From IMG/VR virus record IMGVR_UViG_3300034110_000253, positions 1 through 34,967 of that record: a stretch of 34,967 nucleotides of DNA; one strand, written 5' to 3'. The DNA comes from a virus. The notes under the pieces were generated by a model that was not told the DNA's origin, did no database searches, and worked only from the letters and a program-made list of their open reading frames with translations. Made by a program: the position numbers and the translations under genes. Below, piece after piece: positions 25,039 to 30,722 of this stretch. Position 1 is the first letter of the stretch, and every line of letters starts with the position of its first letter.

Positions 25039-25193
25039 GCGATCCTCCCAAAAATCCGGGCGATCCATCCCCGGCGTGGCTCCTGCATCGGCTGGATCGG
25101 GCCGAAGTGGTGCAGCCGTTGCGCGGCTGAGTTATGGCCTGTGCGGGCGTCTGCGAGGCCGTGGGGCGCGCTTGAACGAAACGTGCGGATCAT
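25035..25193 (-). CDS. Small basic protein (52 aa) of minus block A
   Basis: ATGA overlaps at both ends tie this ORF to the QueD-like gene upstream and the 224-aa gene downstream. The peptide starts MIRTFRSSAPHGLADA and ends with PRRGWIARIFGRIA, an amphipathic, positively charged helix. No family recognised. Coupling on both sides is the support. Confidence 0.5.
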   Translation of the reverse strand: MIRTFRSSAPHGLADARTGHNSAAQRLHHFGPIQPMQEPRRGWIARIFGRIA

Positions 25194-25501
25194 GCTGGAA
25201 ACCTTTCAGCGATGGCAAAAAGCCCCTCTAACGGGCGTCGAACCTCGACCTTGTGGCAATCCATGCCAAGCAGGATGGCGGTGGCCAAAGCCTCGCCCCA
25301 TGCGGTTTCGTCGCCCAAAACCGTATGGTCAAAAATCGAGAGATAGTTGGTTAGCGCGGCCTTCTTCTTGACCGCACATTCCCCTTCCGGCCACCATGCG
25401 ACGACTTCCCATGTGTGGCCGTGCAAAGCCCCGTCCCGGCTCCGATGCGCCGCCGAGACTATCGCGGACGCGCCGGTTAAGACCTTCAAGTTTGTCGGCA
25501 T
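25190..25501 (-). CDS. QueD-like 6-carboxy-tetrahydropterin synthase family protein
   Basis: 103 residues from the ATG at 25501, the codon just ahead of the first strand (NLKVLTGASAIVSAAHR); starts at 25528 and 25561 are possible but add no family-like residues. The zinc ligands are present as SAAHR and LHGHTW, and FDHTVLGD plus AWGEALATAI correspond to the DH and E-LA positions of the QueD/PTPS fold. QueD converts dihydroneopterin triphosphate into CPH4 on the way to preQ0. Oddities: the loop between the first His and HGH is short and lacks the catalytic Cys of QueD, and the C-terminal Glu of the family seems replaced (VEVRRPLEG). So it may be a variant enzyme. It overlaps the DpdA-like frame by 173 bases. 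Confidence 0.75.
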   Translation of the reverse strand: MPTNLKVLTGASAIVSAAHRSRDGALHGHTWEVVAWWPEGECAVKKKAALTNYLSIFDHTVLGDETAWGEALATAILLGMDCHKVEVRRPLEGLFAIAERFPA

Positions 25502-26160
25502 AGGCCCGCCGTCCGCGCCATGGGTCATCGGTGAATAGGGGACTGTCACGACGCCATCCATTCTGCGCTAGGCTGGTGCTGTCCGCACTGGTGAACGGAT
25601 AATCGTGCGCCACCATCACGCCGCGCATCATGTGCAACACTGGCCAGCGATTGCCGAGAACCGCCGCAACCTCGTCCATGCGCGCGTGGTATTCCGGGCA
25701 GTCCAGATGCTTGCCCTTGCCGGTCCAGCCTAAGCAAACCCGGTCGAACTGATCGCACAGGCGCAGCAAACGATCTAGCGGCCCGTCCATGTGCCAGAGC
25801 GGCGCGCCCTTCTGCCCAAATGGCCAATCTGTCAGCAGTGAATCGTTGATCTGTGACGGTGCGCCCGGCGCATCCGGTATCACTGCCCAGCGGCCCGGTT
25901 GAAACAGGCGCGGTTCGAGCCACTCGAAATAGGGCGACCAATCCTGCCGGATGAACCATTCCTCGCCGCGCTTCTGTGCTGCGCGCCATTCGGAATAAGC
26001 GCCGTTGTCGAAACATGATGGCCGGGCTGATAGCCTCGACTGCCTCCACATCGTCCGGACGCCAGAAACTGACGCACATTGCCCGCCCGGCGCAAACGTC
26101 AAGCAAGGCTGCGCGCGGCGTCATGGGGGTGCCGTGGTGAATGATCGGCGCGCGTCTCAT
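25329..26160 (-). CDS. TGT/DpdA-like protein, read across an apparent +1 frameshift
   Basis: Two overlapping frames together give one protein of about 276 residues. Frame one (26160 to 26011) ends ..AISPAIMF, and frame two continues DNGAYSEWRAAQKRG from 26009. The start at 26160 is fixed by an ATGA overlap. Motifs after the join: DNGAYSEW (51-58), WAVIPDAP (91-98), then FDRVCLGWTGKGK, LHMMRG and SADSTSLAQN (191-200). These recall the tRNA-guanine transglycosylase TIM barrel, with D51 and D96 as candidate key Asp residues; phage relatives (DpdA) exchange guanine in DNA for a 7-deazaguanine. Assignment is by motif recall plus the adjacent QueD-like gene. The C-terminal 60 residues lie over queD and may not be functional. 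Confidence 0.6.
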
Positions 26161-26267
26161 GCAATACACGCCAACACCGGCAGCATCGCCACGATGGCCA
26201 GCACAAGCGCAAACTCGCGCAGGAATTGCGCACGGTTGGCACGGTATAGTTCAAGGGCGGTTTTCAT
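26157..26267 (-). CDS. Single-TM small protein (36 aa)
   Basis: A short ORF between two coupled genes; it starts MKTALELYRANRAQFLRE and continues with a hydrophobic segment FALVLAIVAMLPVLACIA that could span the membrane. Both ends form ATGA overlaps with neighbours, which supports translation. No family is recognisable at this length. Confidence 0.5.
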   Translation of the reverse strand: MKTALELYRANRAQFLREFALVLAIVAMLPVLACIA

Positions 26268-26443
26268 GCGTCAAACTCCTTGCTAAGTTCCAGCCAGCGC
26301 GCCTCGCCGATCTCCGCGCGGCGTTCGGCGGCAAAGGCGGCAATGCGGTCCAGCGCGCCGTAGTCAATAGCCTCGCGCACCGGGCGCAGGGTCAATTCGC
26401 GCTCGCTGGCTGCAAGCATCCTGGCGTTGCGTTTGGTGGTCAT
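26264..26443 (-). CDS. Small basic/helical protein (59 aa)
   Basis: The ATG at 26443 has AAGGAGG seven bases upstream and overlaps the previous gene's stop; longer versions of the frame are antisense noise. The peptide begins MTTKRNARMLAASEREL and ends with a helix (EARWLELSKEFDA). No known domain; probably one of the small early proteins. Confidence 0.55.
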   Translation of the reverse strand: MTTKRNARMLAASERELTLRPVREAIDYGALDRIAAFAAERRAEIGEARWLELSKEFDA

Positions 26444-26625
26444 GCCAAGTCCTCCTTGCGGCGCTGGCGGTAGTCGTCGGCCATATCGGCCAGACGGTCC
26501 CGCATCCGATTGTAAGCGCCATCGGCAGTTGCCGAATAGGCTTGCTCCCATGTGGCTTCCGGGTGTTCGTCAAGGTATTCCTCAACAAGCGCCTCATGCG
26601 CTGCCATGAAGTGTTCTTTGCTCAT
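26440..26625 (-). CDS. Small acidic helical protein (61 aa)
   Basis: Begins MSKEHFMAAHEALVEEYLDE and ends DDYRQRRKEDLA. It is almost entirely charged helix, with a W-Q pair (ATWEQAYSATADGAYNRM) in the centre. Its stop overlaps the next gene's start. The longer frame upstream (to 26700) is inside the neighbouring gene. Function unknown. Confidence 0.55.
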   Translation of the reverse strand: MSKEHFMAAHEALVEEYLDEHPEATWEQAYSATADGAYNRMRDRLADMADDYRQRRKEDLA

Positions 26626-26870
26626 GCTGCCATCCCCCAAACCACGGTTGGCGTCCAAGCTGCAAGCCATTCGTCCTGCGCCCATTCGGCCCGCTGCCAC
26701 AGTTCGGCGTCGTCAATGGCCAGCAGCAGTTCAAGGTCAACCGTATCACCATCAAGCGCGCGCTGTGCGGCTTCGCGCTGTTCGGAAACGTCTGCATACC
26801 ATGTGCAGAGAGAGTAGCGCAGCGCGCTCAAGATGCGGTTAGCGGCTTCGGTAAGTTCGGCGGGGGTCAT
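26622..26870 (-). CDS. First gene of minus block A (82 aa), unknown function
   Basis: 82 residues from the ATG at 26870, with GGAG eight bases ahead (reading the minus strand). Helical: MTPAELTEAANRILSALRYS, DVSEQREAAQRALDGD and ELWQRAEWAQDEWLAAW. The leader region at 26871-26990 is the shared control region with the Cro-like gene, so this is probably the first-transcribed leftward early gene. No family recognised. Confidence 0.6.
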   Translation of the reverse strand: MTPAELTEAANRILSALRYSLCTWYADVSEQREAAQRALDGDTVDLELLLAIDDAELWQRAEWAQDEWLAAWTPTVVWGMAA

Positions 26871-26911
26871 CTGGGTTTCTCCGTTGTGCTGGCATCCTTG
26901 TAAGCGTGCCT

Positions 26912-26925
26912 TGCGCATATCGCAA
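26912..26925. promoter_or_regulatory. Operator-like site 1 (TGCGCATATCGCAA)
   Basis: A 14-base sequence in the intergenic region between the first leftward gene and the Cro-like gene, found twice with no change (second copy at 26968-26981). With its flanking T it is a near-palindrome (TTGCG, five bases, CGCAA), as expected for a dimeric HTH repressor. Site 1 overlaps a weak leftward -35-like box. Confidence 0.6.
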
Positions 26926-26967
26926 CAAGAAAATGCACCTAATGCAAAATAGGTCTTGCACTGTCCC

Positions 26968-26981
26968 TGCGCATATCGCAA
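26968..26981. promoter_or_regulatory. Operator-like site 2 (TGCGCATATCGCAA)
   Basis: Second identical copy, 56 bases from the first, ten bases before the start codon of the Cro-like gene and close to its ribosome binding site. It fits autoregulation by that gene. Between the two copies lies a third, weaker dyad (TGCAA, eight bases, TTGCA; 26943-26960). Confidence 0.6.
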
Positions 26982-26990
26982 AAGGCTGGC

Positions 26991-27170
26991 ATGGAACCAA
27001 ACGCAATCATCGACGCAATGGGGGGCACGACTGCCGTTTCCCGCTTGCTTGCCGCTCCGATCTCGACAGTGCATAGCTGGCGCGCACGGGGCATCCCTGC
27101 CAGCCGATTGGCCCACATGCGCCTTGTCGCCAAGATGCAAGGCATTAAACTGCCGGGGGTGGCGGCGTGA
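26991..27170 (+). CDS. Cro-like regulator of the A/B switch (59 aa)
   Basis: 59 residues with a compact helix-turn-helix (IIDAMGGTTAVSRLLAAP, then STVHSWRARGIPASRLAHM), the pattern of Cro/YdaS-type phage regulators ('GG...vA..lg...s.V..W...G.iP'). The C-terminus is a short basic-hydrophobic tail. It lies at the start of a rightward block and beside two identical operator-like sites, so it probably represses the divergent pair. No CI partner is seen in the window. Confidence 0.75.
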   Translation: MEPNAIIDAMGGTTAVSRLLAAPISTVHSWRARGIPASRLAHMRLVAKMQGIKLPGVAA

Positions 27171-27331
27171 ACCGCCTGCGCGATCTCTGGTGGCTATACA
27201 CCCTTCCCCTACGCCTGCGCCGTCACGCGGCCATCCGGCAAGCCCGCGCAGAAGCCGCACGGCGGGGAGTTCATACCTATTGGAGGCGCGCTGGCGCTAA
27301 ACGCAGACAAATGTTTGGAGAAACCACATGA
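27167..27331 (+). CDS. Small highly basic protein (54 aa)
   Basis: A GTG start that overlaps the Cro-like stop; the end overlaps the next ATG. The peptide has an aromatic-hydrophobic start (VNRLRDLWWLYTLPLRLRR) and is rich in Arg (RQARAEAARRG, KRRQMFGE). It may bind nucleic acid or a membrane, but nothing specific can be said. Confidence 0.5.
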   Translation: MNRLRDLWWLYTLPLRLRRHAAIRQARAEAARRGVHTYWRRAGAKRRQMFGETT

Positions 27332-27486
27332 CCCCCCTAGAAAAACGCGCCGCTGAATTGCAGGCAATGGCTGACGCAGACGCGCGCGGTGATCCACCGC
27401 AGCCGTTTGAAATACGGGTGTTTGCAAAGCGCCTCGAGGCATGGGCCGAGATGATGGAAAAGGGGCTTAACTGTGCATCTGATTGA
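27328..27486 (+). CDS. Small protein of unknown function (52 aa)
   Basis: Coupled by overlaps on both sides. MTPLEKRAAELQAMADAD then a Pro-containing turn and an amphipathic helix (FAKRLEAWAEMMEKG). A short, helical, charged protein of the early region without recognisable family. Confidence 0.5.
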   Translation: MTPLEKRAAELQAMADADARGDPPQPFEIRVFAKRLEAWAEMMEKGLNCASD

Positions 27487-28012
27487 AAACGTTGCCGCAT
27501 ACTACAACATCGACCCGCGCGAGATTGTCAGCCACAAGCGCAGCAAGCATCTGGTGCGCGCCCGGCATGTGTGCTTCTACGTGATGCGCAAGCGGTTTGG
27601 CCTAAGCTATCCGCAGATCGGCCAGATCATGCACCGGGACCATTCAACGGTGATCTACGCGGTTGAAAAGATGTGGCTTGATATTGAAACCAACATGCAG
27701 ATTGCCGCAGCGGTGGACGCCATGATGATTGCCCCTTGCTCGCGGTTTACGCCCAGATGGCTTAAGAAGGCCCCGGCAAAGGAATGGAAGTCCTACAAGC
27801 CAGCCGCCGAGCCGAGGCCCCGCCAATATACCGAAGCCCCGCAACCGAGGCCAGTGCCGGTTTACACCGAGGCAATGCCTGTTGCGCGGGTAATGAACTG
27901 CAAGCCGAAGAACGACTTCGACACCGGGCTGGACAGCCTGAGCATGGAAGCGGTGTTCCGCAAGAACGTCCGCAAGGGCAGTGACGCGCTGTTAGCGGCG
28001 CTTAGGGCTTAG
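27473..28012 (+). CDS. DnaA domain IV-like DNA-binding protein
   Basis: 179 residues from a GTG at 27473 overlapping the previous gene. Residues 1-70 match the C-terminal DNA-binding domain of DnaA: VAAYYNIDPREIVSHKR, then the helix RARHVCFYVMRKRFG, and the signature HRDHSTVIYAVEKM (54-67), where the HxxHST pair contacts the DnaA box. The AAA+ ATPase is absent. The tail is rich in Pro, Arg and Tyr with no clear fold. It may bind host DnaA boxes or a phage origin. It ends tail to tail with ninB. Confidence 0.85.
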   Translation: MHLIENVAAYYNIDPREIVSHKRSKHLVRARHVCFYVMRKRFGLSYPQIGQIMHRDHSTVIYAVEKMWLDIETNMQIAAAVDAMMIAPCSRFTPRWLKKAPAKEWKSYKPAAEPRPRQYTEAPQPRPVPVYTEAMPVARVMNCKPKNDFDTGLDSLSMEAVFRKNVRKGSDALLAALRA

Positions 28013-28383
28013 TCCTCGCCCCATACCCCAAAGCGCGCGCCGTATTCGGCAATGCACTCCATGAGGTTGCTCATTTGCTCTTTCGACAGGCGCGAGCTGC
28101 GGAAGCCGGTGGGCACCATGCCGTTGCCGTCCAAAGCCATTTCGAACCGCTGTGAGTGATCCAGCGCGTGGAGGAATAGCGACTTCCAAACGTCCGGGGT
28201 AAGCGAGCGGCCTTCGGGCTTAGCGCGGGATATGTCGCTGAGCATTGCCCAAAGCCTAGAATTTTGATCTACCGTGCGCTTGGCTGGCGTGACGGTGACA
28301 ACGCTGCCATCGGGCGCAGCGTCAATGACGCGGTGGGCTGCATCCCGGTTGCGGTGCAGGATGATGGTTTGACCGTTAGCCAT
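28009..28383 (-). CDS. ninB: NinB-family recombination protein
   Basis: 124 residues from the ATG at 28383, one base after the previous stop; the upstream TTG start adds four residues within it. The C-terminal two thirds contain the conserved core RTVDQNSRLWAMLSDIS, then LTPDVWKSLFLHAL, ALDGNGMVPTGFRSSRLSK and MSNLMECIAEYGARFGV, as in lambda NinB/Orf. In lambda this protein binds ssDNA and SSB and can replace RecFOR-type mediator function. It fits with ERF, RusA and the DUF968-like protein here as a recombination set. Overlaps the DnaA-like gene by four bases, tail to tail. Confidence 0.87.
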   Translation of the reverse strand: MANGQTIILHRNRDAAHRVIDAAPDGSVVTVTPAKRTVDQNSRLWAMLSDISRAKPEGRSLTPDVWKSLFLHALDHSQRFEMALDGNGMVPTGFRSSRLSKEQMSNLMECIAEYGARFGVWGED

Positions 28384-28384
28384 T

Positions 28385-28738
28385 TTACCGCCCAATTATC
28401 TCGCGCGCAATCTCTGCTTGCTTGGGGGATGCCCTGCAAAAAGCGTCAAGCAACTTGCCAACATCCTGACCGCTTGCCGTCTGGTAAAGCTGCCAGAATG
28501 TATCCTCGCCCATTGTATGCTGTTGCTGGTGGTGGCGGGAACAAAGGCTTACCGCAAAATAATCGCTAGGCTTTTGCCCCAAGCCTGCCCCGCTGCCCTT
28601 GCGAACGTGCGCAGCCTCAATAGGCATATCTGCACAGCCTGGCATTGAACACTGGTGCGATCTAACGAACGATAAGTGAGCCTGTGAACGCCAGCGGCTT
28701 TCGCGCTTGGGGCGCTTTGGGAGTTTGGGCGGTAGCAT
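28385..28738 (-). CDS. DUF968/Ref-like HNH-type nuclease
   Basis: 117 residues. The Cys/His pattern C30-x4-C35, H44, C66, H69, H70, H74 with EAAHVRKGSGAG then GQKPSDYFAVSLCSRHH is that of phage recombination-associated HNH-like proteins ('AHvr.g.gaG.g.KPsD.w.vpLC..HH'). Family members are nucleases of lambda-type nin regions, some dependent on RecA. Starts at 28738 where the preceding stop overlaps as TAATG, and is followed directly by ninB. Confidence 0.8.
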   Translation of the reverse strand: MLPPKLPKRPKRESRWRSQAHLSFVRSHQCSMPGCADMPIEAAHVRKGSGAGLGQKPSDYFAVSLCSRHHQQQHTMGEDTFWQLYQTASGQDVGKLLDAFCRASPKQAEIAREIIGR

Positions 28739-28920
28739 TAGTTTGCTGTCCTGGGAAAGATCGCCGCAACCGCCTGATCATAAAGGTTGCTTACATCATA
28801 GAGCATATCCTTAAGCAGATCAGCGCGGGTAACCGGGCTAAGTTCATAGAGATATTGCAGCGACTTGGGGGCAATCTCTGCCGTCACTTCATTCTCATTG
28901 ATGTTGAACTTGATTTGCAT
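28738..28920 (-). CDS. Small protein of unknown function (60 aa)
   Basis: 60 residues from ATG 28920. Begins MQIKFNINENEVTAEIAPK and then a helical part (SLQYLYELSPVTRADLLKD). It overlaps the DUF968-like gene by a base. No family recognised. RBS is weak; coupling supports translation. Confidence 0.5.
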   Translation of the reverse strand: MQIKFNINENEVTAEIAPKSLQYLYELSPVTRADLLKDMLYDVSNLYDQAVAAIFPRTAN

Positions 28921-28938
28921 CAAACTTGCTGGCGGCGC

Positions 28939-29148
28939 TTATTGGGCAACCGCCAGTCCCTTGGAATTGGAAGGTCTGCCCGGCCTGCGCGCCACACCGT
29001 AAAGGCGCAGCACATAGCGGACATGACTATCGTTCATGCCGAACCAATCCGCCACGGCGCGCGAGCTTGCCCCGCTCTCATATGCGGCGACAATGCGCTT
29101 GTGCCGCTGCGCGCGGTCTACGAAGGTCAGGGCAGGGGTTCGGCTCAT
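28939..29148 (-). CDS. Small HTH DNA-binding protein (69 aa)
   Basis: The segment HKRIVAAYESGASSRAVAD then WFGMNDSHVRYVLRLYG is a resolvase/Hin-type helix-turn-helix ('I...y..G.S...va..fg.s...V...L...G') followed by a basic Pro/Arg tail (VARRPGRPSNSKG). It probably binds DNA as a small regulator or accessory factor. It directly follows erf and overlaps it by four bases. Confidence 0.75.
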   Translation of the reverse strand: MSRTPALTFVDRAQRHKRIVAAYESGASSRAVADWFGMNDSHVRYVLRLYGVARRPGRPSNSKGLAVAQ

Positions 29149-29852
29149 ACGGTCGCAACGTCTGCAATCTGGTTGGCAAAGTTTGCTTCCAGAATTTCAA
29201 TCCGCCGTTGCAGCGGGATAAATTCCTCGGGCATCCCTATGCCTGTGCTCCACCATTCGGGTAATTTTTCCTTAACCTGCGCGATAACGTCGCGGGCTTC
29301 CTTGCTGTCCCGAAAGGCGCACCACATATCCCAATCGCCGCAGGCTTCCATTTCCCGGACAAAGCCGCGCACCGCGTTTTTCAAGGCGCTGTGGGCGCTT
29401 TCCTTTTTCGCTGGCGGCGCATAGGTGGCCAACTCTCCGGTGTTGTGGTGGTCTATGTCGTCTTTTTCGCCAGTCGATATTTGGAAAAGCGACCGTAAAA
29501 ATTGCTTTAGCGCATAGGATTGTGCCGATCCAAAAGCTTGGCTACCCATGCTGGCAGGGACCATGATCGACCGATGCAGGGGGCCTATGCTTTCGCCATC
29601 CTTTGACACGGTAAAGGCAAAGCGCATGAGAAGCATTTTTTGCGGGCCGTTCTTGCCTGGAACGTCTAGCACTTCCATGCTTTCCTCGTCCTGCAAAATA
29701 TTTAGCCCATGCTTGGCGCAGATCGGGCGCGTTAGGTCGAGAAAGGCATCAATTCCGGCAAAGTTGTAATTGCCGTGCTGGTTGCGATCATCCTTTGCCA
29801 GCGGCTTTACGTCAGACATTGCGGCGGCAATCGCTGCATTGATTTTAGACAT
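29145..29852 (-). CDS. erf: ERF-family single-strand annealing protein
   Basis: 235 residues. The N-terminal half holds the ERF family motifs: HGNYNFAGIDAFLDLTRPI, CAKHGLNILQDEES, and GSAQSYALKQFLRSLFQIST followed by GEKDDID. ERF proteins promote annealing of complementary single strands in phage recombination and circularisation. CAGGAG (minus strand) lies ahead of the ATG at 29852, which overlaps the end of the HNH gene. The C-terminal part (about 150-235) is helical. It belongs with ninB, rusA and the DUF968-like protein. Confidence 0.9.
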   Translation of the reverse strand: MSKINAAIAAAMSDVKPLAKDDRNQHGNYNFAGIDAFLDLTRPICAKHGLNILQDEESMEVLDVPGKNGPQKMLLMRFAFTVSKDGESIGPLHRSIMVPASMGSQAFGSAQSYALKQFLRSLFQISTGEKDDIDHHNTGELATYAPPAKKESAHSALKNAVRGFVREMEACGDWDMWCAFRDSKEARDVIAQVKEKLPEWWSTGIGMPEEFIPLQRRIEILEANFANQIADVATV

Positions 29853-30381
29853 TCCAAGATACTCCTGTAATAGCGCGATGAGCGGTCATTGCCGTGACCC
29901 CAAACATCTGCGCAATGCGCTTGAATGAAAGGCTTGTGTTGCTGCGAAGTTCACGCATGGCGATTACATCGGCGCGGGTTAATCGCGCCTGCCCATTTCT
30001 TTCGCCAATAGGACTTGTCCCATGAAGATTCTTGTCGGCGGCGTTCTGCGCTGGGGTTCCCCACGCCAGATTGTCGTAACGATTATTGGATAGATCGCCG
30101 TCAAGATGCCTGACTTGATGCTTTTCGCTGGGGCGCGGGCCATTAAACAATTCGCAAACGACATAATGAATGTATGATCGCCCATCTGGGAACATAATGG
30201 AACGATAGCCAATCCCAGCACGTCCTCCCCTTAGCAACCGCCGAGATCGTGAAGACCACACTTCGCCTAATTCACTGACAAAATAGCCACGGTTGCCCCG
30301 CACTTGGAACCAGCCAACACCCTTCGCGTCACCTTTGGCCAGCGCGCCAGCCAGTTCGCCTATCTCGGGTGACGTTTCCAT
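29845..30381 (-). CDS. HNH homing endonuclease (NUMOD4, HNH_3 and HTH)
   Basis: 178 residues from the ATG at 30381, preceded by GAGGAG; longer upstream readings pass through the repeat tract and are not real. A NUMOD4-type part (KGVGWFQVRGNRGYFVSELG), then HNH_3 (YVVCELFNGPRPSEKHQVRH followed by LDGDLSNNRYDNLAWGTPAQN) and a C-terminal HTH (LTRADVIAMRELRSNTSLS, then IAQMFGVTAMTAHRAITG). This domain order is typical of free-standing mobile HNH enzymes. It sits between the Gly-rich gene and erf and overlaps the erf start, so it is cotranslated rather than disruptive. Confidence 0.88.
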   Translation of the reverse strand: METSPEIGELAGALAKGDAKGVGWFQVRGNRGYFVSELGEVWSSRSRRLLRGGRAGIGYRSIMFPDGRSYIHYVVCELFNGPRPSEKHQVRHLDGDLSNNRYDNLAWGTPAQNAADKNLHGTSPIGERNGQARLTRADVIAMRELRSNTSLSFKRIAQMFGVTAMTAHRAITGVSWNV

Positions 30382-30382
30382 T

Positions 30383-30721
30383 TCAACTCTCCTCAATAAC
30401 AGTAATGCCGCCATCGCCATAGCCATAGCCAGAGCCATCGCCATAGCCATAGCCATAGCCATCGCCATAGCCATCGCCAGAGCCAGAGCCAGAGCCAGAG
30501 CCATCGCCATAGCCATCGCCATAGCCATCGCCAGAGCCAGAGCCATCGCCATCGCCATAGCCAGAGCCATCGCCATAGCCATAGCCATAGCCAGAGCCAT
30601 AGCCAGAGCCAGAGCCATCGCCATCGCCATAGCCAGAGCCATCGCCATAGCCATCGCCATAGCCATAGCCAGAGCCATAGCCAGAGCCAATTGGCTTCTC
30701 GCCAAAGATCATCTGCGCCAT
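30383..30721 (-). CDS. Gly-Tyr/Asp/Ser repeat protein (112 aa)
   Basis: 112 residues: a short normal start (MAQMIFGEKPI), about 90 residues in which every second one is Gly and the other is Tyr, Asp or Ser, and a normal end (GGITVIEES). The stop overlaps the HNH gene start region (one base apart), and the ATG follows the DUF6948 stop by one base, so it is in the minus operon. Such proteins with GYG/GDG repeats occur in other phages, always as unknowns. The tract is built on hexamer-like DNA repeats, which can grow or shrink by slippage. It probably forms flexible or beta-rich structure; function not known. Confidence 0.78.
   Translation of the reverse strand: MAQMIFGEKPIGSGYGSGYGYGDGYGDGSGYGDGDGSGSGYGSGYGYGYGDGSGYGDGDGSGSGDGYGDGYGDGSGSGSGSGDGYGDGYGYGYGDGSGYGYGDGGITVIEES
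30409..30688 (-). repeat. Degenerate hexanucleotide tract (GGC + TAT/GAT/TCT)
   Basis: About 280 bases made only of GGC alternating with TAT, GAT or TCT (minus strand), inside the Gly-rich gene. All six frames are open because no stop can form, which creates long false ORFs on both strands. The order of the three variable codons is irregular, so this is not a simple tandem array. Confidence 0.85.
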
Positions 30722-30722
30722 A

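Noticed and set aside
25546-26169. 207-residue minus ORF as a single gene
   Set aside because: Only its first 50 residues look like a real protein; after the TTT CGA site the family-like sequence is in the +1 frame, so it was treated as one half of the DpdA-like gene.
30409-30688. CRISPR array
   Set aside because: The repeats are 6 bases, inside a coding frame, with no spacers of constant length and no cas genes.
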